DNA of 47,243 nt from Thermovenabulum sp049701175 (lineage in GTDB: Bacteria; Bacillota; Thermosediminibacteria; Thermosediminibacterales; Thermosediminibacteraceae): NCBI RefSeq assembly GCF_049701175.1, contig NZ_JBNATW010000019.1:1-47243 (forward strand), in the 5' to 3' direction. Below the pieces are notes generated by a model. The model was not told where the DNA came from. It saw nothing but the letters and a program-made list of their open reading frames with translations, and did no database searches. Numbering within the stretch: the stretch's first letter is position 1; each line of letters begins with the position of its first letter. Positions 21,236-27,966 of the stretch are shown one piece after another. The position numbers were made by a program, and so were the translations under genes.

Positions 21236-22201
21236 ATGACATTAGAGATATTAGAGAGAATAAAAGGCGGGTTATATGGGTTAGCAACAGGAGACGCTTT
21301 AGGGGCTACGGTTGAGTTTATGTCGGCAGAGGAAATAAAAAAGAAATACGGTGTTTTAAAGGACATAGTGGGCGGAGGCTGGCTCGGCCTCTGCCCTGGG
21401 GAATGGACGGACGATACGGAAATGGCTCTTGCGGTGGCAGAAGGGATTATAATTGATCCAGAGGACCCAATCCCGCATATAGGGGAAAATTTCATAAGGT
21501 GGTGGAAGTCAAATCCAAAAGATATAGGGAACACGACAAGAACGGTATTTCAAATTTGGGAGAGAAACAATTTTAGTCACAAAGAATGGCATGTAGCGGC
21601 GGCCATAGCAGATACAGTCCTTGGGGGGAAAACGGCGGGAAACGGGGCATTAATGAGAACTCTCCCGGTTGGTATCGCTTACAGCAAATTGAATGATGTG
21701 TTTCAAAAATCTATGGATATAGCAAGAATGACACATCACGACGTGAGGGCAGGATTAACGAGTGCGATTTATTCAATTGCGGTTTGGAATATTTTAAACG
21801 GGGGGAAAGATAGGTTTATAGCAATAACGGACGCAATAAAACTGGTGCTCGAGCTAACCAATTGGGATTATTTCGAGGAAGTAAAAGAAATACAGATGTA
21901 TCCGATACGTAAAGACGGGAAGGGGTTAAAACCTACAGGATACACAGTAGACAGTTTCATATGTGCTGCGTGGGCTTTTATAACAGGAGAAAGTTTTGAG
22001 GACACGATAATAAAAGCTGTAAATCTCGGTGGCGATGCAGATACAATCGGGGCAATTGCTGGAGGATTAGCCGGAGTCTATTGGGGATATGAAGCAATAC
22101 CGCAAAGATGGATTGAGAAGTTTACGGAAAGGCAAAAGGCAAGGCTTGATATTACTGCAAAAGAGCTGGCCAGATTAAGATCAGAGGTGGGACGACAATG
22201 A
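21236..22201 (+). CDS. ADP-ribosylglycohydrolase (DraG/ARH family)
   Basis: 321 residues. Family motifs: GGLYGLATGDALGATVEF near the N-terminus, the metal-binding WTDDTEMAL (residues about 57-65), TAGNGALMRTLPVG in the middle and GGDADTIGAIAGGLAG (about 276-291) near the end. These enzymes remove ADP-ribose from proteins, nucleic acids or small molecules. In a phage early operon it may reverse host ADP-ribosylation used in regulation or defence, which is inference. The length is complete. Confidence 0.92.
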   Translation: MTLEILERIKGGLYGLATGDALGATVEFMSAEEIKKKYGVLKDIVGGGWLGLCPGEWTDDTEMALAVAEGIIIDPEDPIPHIGENFIRWWKSNPKDIGNTTRTVFQIWERNNFSHKEWHVAAAIADTVLGGKTAGNGALMRTLPVGIAYSKLNDVFQKSMDIARMTHHDVRAGLTSAIYSIAVWNILNGGKDRFIAITDAIKLVLELTNWDYFEEVKEIQMYPIRKDGKGLKPTGYTVDSFICAAWAFITGESFEDTIIKAVNLGGDADTIGAIAGGLAGVYWGYEAIPQRWIEKFTERQKARLDITAKELARLRSEVGRQ

Positions 22202-22287
22202 CTAGTTGGGGGACGAAAATAAATGGCCCGTGGGAAATAAAGATTACCGGAGATGATGAAATATTCATCAGGAGATTGCCCTTATAG
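22198..22287 (+). CDS. very small hypothetical protein
   Basis: 29 residues starting at an ATG overlapping the previous stop (ATGA), MTSWGTKINGPWEIKITGDD then a basic-hydrophobic end. It overlaps the next small gene by 35 bp. Supported only by coupling. Confidence 0.35.
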   Translation: MTSWGTKINGPWEIKITGDDEIFIRRLPL

Positions 22288-22393
22288 ATACGATAAGGGC
22301 TTTATGGACTGCAAAGAAAATTGCCGTATGAGTTACGAAAAGATGGTAATGTGCTGGATGAAATACTTTGAAAACGAGGGAGCAAAGAAATGA
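22253..22393 (+). CDS. small Cys-rich protein
   Basis: 46 residues with four Cys (GDCPYR, MDCKENC, MVMCWM), probably metal-binding or structurally like small phage zinc proteins. Ribosome site CCGGAG just upstream of tandem ATGs; the stop overlaps the RecU start in ATGA. Family not recognised. Confidence 0.55.
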   Translation: MMKYSSGDCPYRYDKGFMDCKENCRMSYEKMVMCWMKYFENEGAKK

Positions 22394-22902
22394 AATCGCA
22401 TGCAAATCGAGGACGCCTGCTTGAAGATTTAATCATAATGGCAAACAGGCAATATAGGGCCCAAGGCAGGGCAATTATCCACAAAATACCCACAGCGTGG
22501 ATGCCTCTCAGAGACGGGAGAGGGAGAATCGTAAACGCAAAAGTTGAGGAAAAGGCAGCAGTCGATTTTTTAGGGGCATACAAGGGGCGTCCCATAGCAT
22601 TTGACGCAAAGCATACATACGAAGAACGGATCAGATGGGACAGGATAGAACCGCATCAAGCAGAGTTTCTAAAGGAATGGCAGCAGACCGGAGGCATAAG
22701 TTTTGTTTTATTAGGGTATAGCATGGAGAGGTTCTTCGTTGTCCCTTGGGATTATTGGGAAGAAGGAATGAGGGCATGGGTATACAAAAAAGGAGAAGCG
22801 TCTATTTCAATAAATCAAATGAAGCCGGAATGGGAGGTAAAACAAAAATGGGGGGTAGTCCTTGATTATCTGGAAGTGGTAGATAGAGTCTTTGCCATAT
22901 AA
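22390..22902 (+). CDS. RecU-like Holliday junction resolvase
   Basis: 170 residues. HANRGRLLEDLI, the IIHKIPTAW segment, VDFLGAYKGRPIAFDAKHT (nuclease core with acidic/Lys residues D-x-K) and PHQAEFLKEWQQTGGISFVL match the RecU pattern of Gram-positive resolvases. It would resolve branched DNA before packaging. Coupled to the upstream Cys-rich gene. Confidence 0.85.
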   Translation: MKSHANRGRLLEDLIIMANRQYRAQGRAIIHKIPTAWMPLRDGRGRIVNAKVEEKAAVDFLGAYKGRPIAFDAKHTYEERIRWDRIEPHQAEFLKEWQQTGGISFVLLGYSMERFFVVPWDYWEEGMRAWVYKKGEASISINQMKPEWEVKQKWGVVLDYLEVVDRVFAI

Positions 22903-22921
22903 AAGAGAAGGAGGGGAGAGC

Positions 22922-23149
22922 ATGACAAGGAAGGAGATGGAAAGAGAAAAATACTGCCTCTTATCCAAGTGTAAATATTACAAAATATGCGAAGTTAAAT
23001 GGGGGAAAGAATGTATTAGACATCAGGGGAGCAGAATTCCAAGGATTAGATTCACAAATTATTATGAGGAAAAAAAGTTAGTGGTAACCGGGGCACCGGG
23101 TGAAAAGGTAAGGATTAGGGCAAACAAAGGTGATACATTTTTTGGGTAA
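22922..23149 (+). CDS. small Cys-containing hypothetical protein
   Basis: 75 residues from ATG 22922 with AAGGAGGGGAG upstream. Four Cys in the first half (KYCLLSKCKYYKICEVKWGK, ECIRHQ) suggest zinc binding. Family not recognised. Confidence 0.6.
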   Translation: MTRKEMEREKYCLLSKCKYYKICEVKWGKECIRHQGSRIPRIRFTNYYEEKKLVVTGAPGEKVRIRANKGDTFFG

Positions 23150-23161
23150 GGGGTGGATGAC

Positions 23162-23374
23162 TTGATAACGATATACGAATATCTGTGCTATACGAATCCA
23201 TATGTTATCTTTAAACTCCACAGGGCCGGGTTACTAAAAGAGAATGAGGATGATAAGCACGAAGAAGCAAAAATAATCAAGATAACTCGCAGAGAAATTA
23301 TACAACTCATGAGGCATGATAAATATAAGAGGATAGGCAGATATATACATCAGATAGGGTGGGCAGGTAAATGA
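23162..23374 (+). CDS. small hypothetical protein
   Basis: 70 residues if the TTG at 23162 is used, preceded by AAGGGGTGG; a GTG at 23153 is the alternative. Sequence ITIYEYLCYTNPYVIFKLHR, then charged. Its stop overlaps the next start (ATGA). Function unknown. Confidence 0.5.
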   Translation: MITIYEYLCYTNPYVIFKLHRAGLLKENEDDKHEEAKIIKITRREIIQLMRHDKYKRIGRYIHQIGWAGK

Positions 23375-23799
23375 GGCCCCGTCATATCACCATAACGCCA
23401 CAGATAGTGGACTGGATACTCTACAATATGCCGGCATTCAAAGAAAAAGTGGAAGAGATAGAGCTAAGAACCTCAGCGTCCCTTGTGGTTTTTAGCGGGC
23501 AGCCGAATAATGCTGATAGTGCGGTAGAAATAGCAGCAATCGAGAGAGCAGCTATATCGCAAATATTGGATGTCGCAAATCGAGGAATCAGAGCATTACA
23601 TCCGGAGCAAAGAAAAATTTACAGAATGAAATACAGGGCGAACATGACATATAAGGAGATTGGCAAAAGGCTACACATTAGCGAAGAAACTGTTTACAGG
23701 AGAGTCGGTGAAATAAGAGAAATAATATCGCAATATTTACGAAATGTGCCTGAAAGTGTATTTATCAATTTTTTAGAAATTATGAGAAAAAGAGCTTGA
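23371..23799 (+). CDS. late transcription regulator, sigma-70 region 4-like (RinA/ArpU type)
   Basis: 142 residues. C-terminal helix-turn-helix ALHPEQRKIYRMKYRANMTY then KEIGKRLHISEETVYRRVGE is a clear sigma-r4-like domain. In Gram-positive phages proteins of this position and fold activate packaging and structural genes. It is last of the main early operon and precedes the accessory block and the terminase region. Element A has a related-type protein at 6665-7072. Confidence 0.78.
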   Translation: MRPRHITITPQIVDWILYNMPAFKEKVEEIELRTSASLVVFSGQPNNADSAVEIAAIERAAISQILDVANRGIRALHPEQRKIYRMKYRANMTYKEIGKRLHISEETVYRRVGEIREIISQYLRNVPESVFINFLEIMRKRA

Positions 23800-23802
23800 C
23801 TT

Positions 23803-23851
23803 CCTGTGTTTTTGGCGGCGTAATGTTACCTGCCAAAACCAAAAACACAGG
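23803..23851 (+). promoter_or_regulatory. long inverted repeat just before the amidoligase ribosome site
   Basis: CCTGTGTTTTTGG (23803-23815) and CCAAAAACACAGG (23839-23851) pair perfectly over 13 bp; an alternative inner pairing TTTTGGC/GCCAAAA is also possible. The 3' arm abuts GGAGGAG. It could be an attenuator or a switch controlling ribosome access; no T-run follows. Confidence 0.6.
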
Positions 23852-23862
23852 GAGGAGAAAAA

Positions 23863-24747
23863 ATGAAAGATCAATTTTTTGGGGTAGAAATAGAATTAAC
23901 AGGAATATCAAGAAAACAAGCAGCGGAAGTGATAGCGGAATATTTTGGGCAACAGGTAACCCACGAAGGCGGGACATACGACAAATATATAGTATTGGAC
24001 AACAAATGGAGAAAATGGCAGGTTGTAAGGGACAGCAGCATTGATGCACGGTTTAGCAACGGAGCAATGGCGCCGGATACATATAAGGTCGAGATCGTCA
24101 CGCCAGTGTGTGAATACAGCGACATAGAGACGATACAGGAGATAGTCAGGAAGTTAAGAGAAGCAGGGGCCATAGCAAACAGTAGCTGCGGAATACATAT
24201 ACACGTTGACGCATCAAAACATAATGAAAAAACCCTAAAAAATATAGTCAACATAATATATAGCAAAGAGGATCTAATATACAAAGCGTTAGGTGTTCCA
24301 AAAACGAGAGAAGAAAAATACTGCAGGAAGGTTGAAACGTACTTGATAGAGGTGTTGAACAGCCACAAAATAAAAGATATGCAGGAATTTGAGAAGGTAT
24401 GGTATAAAGGAGAGAACGGGAGGAATATACATTACCATCCAAGCAGGTATCACGGATTAAATCTACATTCGGTTTTTTATAGAGGCACGGTAGAGTTTAG
24501 ATTTTTCAACGGGACAACGCATGCAGGAAAAATAAAGGCATATATACAGTTTTGTCTCGCCATTAGTCATCAAGCACTAACGCAGAAATGTGCAAAACCA
24601 AAAAGGACGGTCACGGATAACGAAAAATATACCTTTAGGACGTGGCTTTTAAGATTAGGTTTAATAGGAGACGAATTTAAGACGGCAAGAACGCACTTGC
24701 TCGCAAACCTGAAAGGCAATTCAGCATGGAGGTATGCGGCGGCGTAA
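23863..24747 (+). CDS. amidoligase family enzyme (ATP-grasp/GS-like COOH-NH2 ligase)
   Basis: 294 residues. Motifs of the Amidoligase_2 family: FFGVEIELTG at the N-terminus, YKVEIVTPVCEY (about 75-86), SSCGIHIHVDAS (about 107-118) and LNLHSVFYRGTVEFRFFNGT (about 203-222). These enzymes join carboxylates to amines using ATP, forming peptide-like bonds on proteins or metabolites. A gamma-glutamylcyclotransferase-like gene lies two genes downstream, a partnership known for phage amidoligases. Substrate unknown. Confidence 0.85.
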   Translation: MKDQFFGVEIELTGISRKQAAEVIAEYFGQQVTHEGGTYDKYIVLDNKWRKWQVVRDSSIDARFSNGAMAPDTYKVEIVTPVCEYSDIETIQEIVRKLREAGAIANSSCGIHIHVDASKHNEKTLKNIVNIIYSKEDLIYKALGVPKTREEKYCRKVETYLIEVLNSHKIKDMQEFEKVWYKGENGRNIHYHPSRYHGLNLHSVFYRGTVEFRFFNGTTHAGKIKAYIQFCLAISHQALTQKCAKPKRTVTDNEKYTFRTWLLRLGLIGDEFKTARTHLLANLKGNSAWRYAAA

Positions 24748-24749
24748 AA

Positions 24750-24772
24750 GGGGCGGTTTAAGACACCGCCCC
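24750..24772 (+). other. stem-loop after the amidoligase gene
   Basis: GGGGCGGT (24750-24757) and ACCGCCCC (24765-24772), perfect 8 bp, no T-run; likely an mRNA processing or stabilising hairpin rather than a terminator. Confidence 0.55.
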
Positions 24773-24798
24773 ACAATAAAAAAGAGGGGGTAAAGGAA

Positions 24799-25104
24799 AT
24801 GTTAAAGTGGGAATTAGAAGAAAGAATTAGAGAGGCAGAAGAATTATGGGTGGCGGATTTTATCGATTCGGATGAGAGAATGAAGATTCTGAAAGGATAT
24901 AAATTACAGAAGACGTATTGGTTTGGGAAATACAGGGACATCACATTGAATGTTTGGACGAGAGGGAAAAATAAATTTTTTGAGGTTGTCAATTGTAGCA
25001 CGGGGGCCACGAAATGTATCACAAAAAGTTACCCGGAAGCGTATGGAATAGCAAGGCAGTTGGCGGGCAGAAATGGAACATTATACAAATTATTGGGGGG
25101 ATGA
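24799..25104 (+). CDS. hypothetical protein in the amidoligase cassette
   Basis: 101 residues (MLKWELEERIREAEELWVAD ...), with GAGGGGG upstream. Contains a beta-like middle DITLNVWTRGKNKFFEVVNC and SYPEAYGIARQLAG. It is between the amidoligase and cyclotransferase-like genes, so it may be a substrate or partner. Family not recognised. Confidence 0.55.
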   Translation: MLKWELEERIREAEELWVADFIDSDERMKILKGYKLQKTYWFGKYRDITLNVWTRGKNKFFEVVNCSTGATKCITKSYPEAYGIARQLAGRNGTLYKLLGG

Positions 25105-25106
25105 AA

Positions 25107-25358
25107 ATGAAGGTTTTTATAGGACCAGATGTTTTTACAGGGAATAGTGCAAAAGAAATAGTCGAGGCAATGAGGCAAAAAGCGTTTTTTTATACAACTT
25201 CTTTGGATGAATATATGGAAGCTGTGGCGGATAATTTAGGCAAGGTTTTTACAAAAGAAAGTTTGGAAGCAGAAGGGAAAACAATCGAAGAAAGGTGCGA
25301 AAACTTCTTAAAGAAACTGCAAAGTATGGGATTTTTAACGATAGAGGAGGGGATATAA
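25107..25358 (+). CDS. hypothetical protein in the amidoligase cassette
   Basis: 83 residues from the ATG at 25107, with GGGGGG 6 bp upstream (25101 is too close). MKVFIGPDVFTGNSAKEIVE and LKKLQSMGFLTIEEG. The stop shares a base with the next start (TAATG). Family not recognised. Confidence 0.6.
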   Translation: MKVFIGPDVFTGNSAKEIVEAMRQKAFFYTTSLDEYMEAVADNLGKVFTKESLEAEGKTIEERCENFLKKLQSMGFLTIEEGI

Positions 25359-25840
25359 TGCCAAGGATATATCTGGCATATGGCAGCAATATGAATATTA
25401 AGCAGATGGCAAGGAGGTGCCCTACTGCAAAACTTATCGGACCGGCAATATTGGAAAATTACAGATTGGAATTCAGGGGCATGAACGGGAATGCGGTGGC
25501 TACTATTACACCGGAGCAAGGGAGTATTGTCCCGGCTGTGCTTTGGGATCTGACGCCAGAGGATGAAAGGGCCCTTGATCGATATGAAGGATATCCGTTT
25601 CTATACCATAAGCAAGACGTGGTGGCAAAATACAAAGATGGATATATCAAAGCGTTTGTATATAAAATGAACCCCGGGAGGGAGTGGGGAACGCCAAGCA
25701 GGGAATATTACAACACAATAAAACAGGGATACAAAACGGCAGGGCATGATATAGAAATATTAAATGCGGCATTAGAGTATGCAAAAAAATTTACAAGAGA
25801 AAAAACGAAGAAACACATTCCAGTCCTTTTAGATTTTTAA
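25358..25840 (+). CDS. gamma-glutamylcyclotransferase-like (AIG2/GGCT) protein
   Basis: 160 residues. The N-terminal YGSN motif (IYLAYGSNMN) binds gamma-glutamyl substrates and the catalytic-type Glu is in DRYEGYPFLY; ALWDL-like VPAVLWDLTPEDERALD lies between. The family releases 5-oxoproline from gamma-glutamyl amines. Together with the amidoligase it suggests a make-and-break gamma-glutamyl or similar modification. GAGGGG precedes the start. Confidence 0.85.
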   Translation: MPRIYLAYGSNMNIKQMARRCPTAKLIGPAILENYRLEFRGMNGNAVATITPEQGSIVPAVLWDLTPEDERALDRYEGYPFLYHKQDVVAKYKDGYIKAFVYKMNPGREWGTPSREYYNTIKQGYKTAGHDIEILNAALEYAKKFTREKTKKHIPVLLDF

Positions 25841-25876
25841 AAAATGTCGATTTTATGTCTACCATTTTGACGGCTT

Positions 25877-25888
25877 ATATGCTATAAT
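25877..25888 (+). promoter_or_regulatory. extended -10 promoter
   Basis: TATGCTATAAT contains TGN-TATAAT (TATAAT at 25883-25888). A TTGACG lies only 10 bp upstream, so recognition would rely on the extended -10. A terminator follows 44 bp later, before the next gene. Confidence 0.6.
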
Positions 25889-25931
25889 TTTGTATCAGGA
25901 GAAGTAGGTAAAAACGGCATAAGAGGGCAAA

Positions 25932-25966
25932 AGAGAAAGCACAAGAAAGTGCTTTCTCTTTTTTTA
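25932..25966 (+). terminator. strong intrinsic terminator / attenuator
   Basis: AGAGAAAGCAC (25932-25942) and GTGCTTTCTCT (25949-25959), 11 bp perfect, then seven T. It lies between the promoter at 25883 and the gene at 25982, so it either ends the upstream operon, makes a roughly 70-nt small RNA, or acts as an attenuator. Confidence 0.88.
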
Positions 25967-25981
25967 TGCAGGAGGGCAGGT

Positions 25982-26266
25982 ATGAGAAAAGTATTCATAT
26001 CGCATCCGTATAAAGATGACCCTGAAGGAAATAAGAAAAAGGTCGACAAGATATGCCGAGGGTTAACTGGTGTTTTACCGATAAGTCCTTTGCATTTATT
26101 CTCTTTTATGGATAGCGATAACAACAGAGAAGAAATAATGGAAGTGTGCTACAAACTGATAGACATATGCGACGAAGTATGGGTTTATGGGGATAGTGAA
26201 GGTTGCAGAAAAGAAGCAGAATACGCTAAAAAGACAGGGAAAACAGTTGTATATATTATTTCATGA
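25982..26266 (+). CDS. DUF4406/DUF7768-like nucleotide-binding protein
   Basis: 94 residues from the ATG at 25982 with GGAGGG upstream. MRKVFISHPYKDDPEGNKKK, SFMDSDNNREEIMEVC and EVWVYGDSEGCRKEAEYAKK match small Rossmann-like proteins related to nucleoside 2-deoxyribosyltransferases. They are common in phages; substrate unknown. Separated from the upstream cassette by the strong terminator. Confidence 0.75.
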   Translation: MRKVFISHPYKDDPEGNKKKVDKICRGLTGVLPISPLHLFSFMDSDNNREEIMEVCYKLIDICDEVWVYGDSEGCRKEAEYAKKTGKTVVYIIS

Positions 26267-26269
26267 GAA

Positions 26270-26350
26270 GACAAGGGCGGCTTTCGTTTTTACGGCGGCC
26301 CACACGGGCGGGTATGGAACACCCCAGCATTGCAGGGCCAGGGGCGGGGG
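26270..26350. other. GC-rich non-coding patch before the lipoprotein gene
   Basis: An unusually G/C-rich stretch (GGCGGCCCACACGGGCGGG, GGGCCAGGGGCGGGGGCC) in otherwise AT-rich DNA, no coding potential. It could contribute to packaging or replication signals; function unknown. Confidence 0.4.
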
Positions 26351-26437
26351 CCGGGGGTGAAATTTTTCGACAATGGAAGGAATAACCCCTTTTATTAGCG
26401 AAAAGATATCATAAAAAGAAAAAAAAGGGGGCGTATG

Positions 26438-26812
26438 ATGAAGAGAATATTGATATTATTAATTATCAGCAGTGTATTATTATTTGCAGCATGCGGTTCT
26501 AAAACAATCGAAAAGGAATTTACAAATCCAGAATTAGATCAAGAGTTATCGCAAGGTGGCCAATTAGATTACACTACATACAAAGAGATTACAGAGAATG
26601 GGGGAAAAAGATTAGAAGTAGATATAGCTTTTACTTCACTAAATTACAATGATGTACTTAGGGTTGGCACAGTAGAAGCAATAATAAATTTAGTAGAACG
26701 TGAATTTGCTCCAGAATATAACAATATAAAGTTAACAATAATACTAGAAAATCCCAAATACACTTTTGTGGAATATCAATATAGTAATGGGGAATGGGAA
26801 AGGAAACGTTAG
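26438..26812 (+). CDS. predicted lipoprotein
   Basis: 124 residues. Signal: MKRILILLIISSVLLFAAC with a lipobox LFAAC and Cys19 as the lipidation site. The mature part is unremarkable, ending VEYQYSNGEWERKR. AAAGGGGGCG precedes tandem ATGs (26435, 26438). It has its own terminator. Prophage lipoproteins in Gram-positives can exclude superinfecting phages at the DNA-injection step; that role is inference here. Confidence 0.75.
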   Translation: MKRILILLIISSVLLFAACGSKTIEKEFTNPELDQELSQGGQLDYTTYKEITENGGKRLEVDIAFTSLNYNDVLRVGTVEAIINLVEREFAPEYNNIKLTIILENPKYTFVEYQYSNGEWERKR

Positions 26813-26838
26813 GGCCTAATAAATAGGCTCTTTTTTAT
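26812..26838 (+). terminator. terminator after the lipoprotein gene
   Basis: GGGCCTA (26812-26818) pairs with TAGGCTC (26824-26830), followed by six T. It isolates the lipoprotein from the packaging operon. Confidence 0.8.
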
Positions 26839-26852
26839 TTGGAGTGATTACA

Positions 26853-27251
26853 ATGCCACAGAGAACGTTAAGACCATGTAGAAAGGCTGGGTGTCCAAAT
26901 CTTACGAGGGATAAAACAGGCTATTGTGAACTTCACAAACGAGAATATTTAGATTATTTGAAGCGTTTGAAAATAGAAAGAGATAAGCGATATGATGAGC
27001 AAGTTAGAAAAACAAGAGATAAAAAGTACTGGGAGTTTTACAAAAGCGACGAATGGGGAAGGGTGAAAACACAAGCTTTGGTTAGAGACAAAGGATTGTG
27101 CCAATGGTGTTTGCGAAAAGGGATAATTAGGAATGCTGACGTTGTTCATCATATTGTGCCACTTAAAGAAGACTGGAGCAAACGTTTTGATTTGGATAAT
27201 CTTGTTAGTATTTGCCATGAATGCCACAACAAACACCACAACAAGGGGTAG
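26853..27251 (+). CDS. HNH endonuclease of the packaging module
   Basis: 132 residues from the ATG at 26853 with GGAGTG upstream. An N-terminal Cys cluster (PCRKAGCP ... GYCELHK) and the HNH core CQWCLRKG, DVVHHIVPLKED, LDNLVSICHECHNKHH. HNH proteins next to terminase genes are part of the cos-cleavage machinery of HK97-type phages. It lies directly left of the cos-like segment and TerS. Confidence 0.92.
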   Translation: MPQRTLRPCRKAGCPNLTRDKTGYCELHKREYLDYLKRLKIERDKRYDEQVRKTRDKKYWEFYKSDEWGRVKTQALVRDKGLCQWCLRKGIIRNADVVHHIVPLKEDWSKRFDLDNLVSICHECHNKHHNKG

Positions 27252-27261
27252 GGGAATGTCA

Positions 27262-27340
27262 AAAATTTCAAGCCCGCTAAAGGGGACCGGCGGCGGGCAG
27301 CTCCGTGCGCACAAAGTTCCCTTTATTTCGCAAAAGGGGT
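27262..27340 (+). other. candidate cos site of prophage B
   Basis: Non-coding, between HNH and TerS. Contains ACCGGCGGCGGGCAG (27286-27300) and the dyad TTCCCTTTAT/CGCAAAAGGGG (27317-27339). It is conserved with element A 6031-6108 (see there). The GC-rich block could be cosN and the dyad a terminase-binding part; this split is inference. Confidence 0.6.
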
Positions 27341-27454
27341 GCGGCTTGAAGGCGCACGAGGTTCTGGACTGAAAAGAAGGCCAAGAAGTCTTTGAAAGTA
27401 GGTGCGGGTTGAAGCTGAACAGGGTTGCCGTTGGTCGGAAGAGAGGTGTTGCGA

Positions 27455-27949
27455 ATGGGAAGGAAAGCGAAACCAATCAAATTACATTTATTGGAAGGCA
27501 GGAAGCATTTGACAAAAGCAGAGATAGAACAAAGGTTAGCAGGAGAACAAAAATTTGCTATAGGCTATGACAAGATAAAACCACCAAAGTGGCTGGATAA
27601 TATAGCAAAAAAGGAATTCAAGCGGATTGTCAAAGAGATGGAACAAACAGGGATATTGACGAACATTGACGTTGATATGCTGGCTCTTTATTGCGATGCT
27701 TATTCGCAATACATTCAATGTTGCGAAGTGATTAGACAAGAGGGTTTGATGGTGGAATACACAAACAAGGCAGCAGAAACAAATAAAGTGCCGCATCCTC
27801 TTTTGAGCAAAAAGAAACAGTTGTTTGAACAGATGAAAGCTATTGCATCTGAGTTTGGGCTAACACCAAGCGCAAGGGCGAGGATTGCGATACCTAAGCA
27901 GGAGAAGAAAGAGGAAACGAAGTTTGATAAGCTTTTTGGCAATGTGTAA
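27455..27949 (+). CDS. terS: terminase small subunit, P27 family
   Basis: 164 residues from the ATG at 27455 (GAGAGGTG upstream). Sequence MGRKAKPIKLHLLEGRKHLT, KPPKWLDNIAKKEFKRIVKE, ILTNIDVDMLALYCDAYSQY and GLTPSARARIAI near the end is the P27-type pattern. It recognises the packaging site and hands DNA to TerL. Confidence 0.92.
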   Translation: MGRKAKPIKLHLLEGRKHLTKAEIEQRLAGEQKFAIGYDKIKPPKWLDNIAKKEFKRIVKEMEQTGILTNIDVDMLALYCDAYSQYIQCCEVIRQEGLMVEYTNKAAETNKVPHPLLSKKKQLFEQMKAIASEFGLTPSARARIAIPKQEKKEETKFDKLFGNV

Positions 27950-27966
27950 AGCAAGGATGATGAACA

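Noticed and set aside
23796..24044. 82-codon plus-strand frame overlapping the amidoligase start
   Set aside because: Out of frame with the clear amidoligase and lacking its own ribosome site.
26270..26350. GC-rich patch considered as the cos site of prophage B
   Set aside because: The segment at 27262-27340 is better supported because it is conserved in element A and lies between HNH and TerS.
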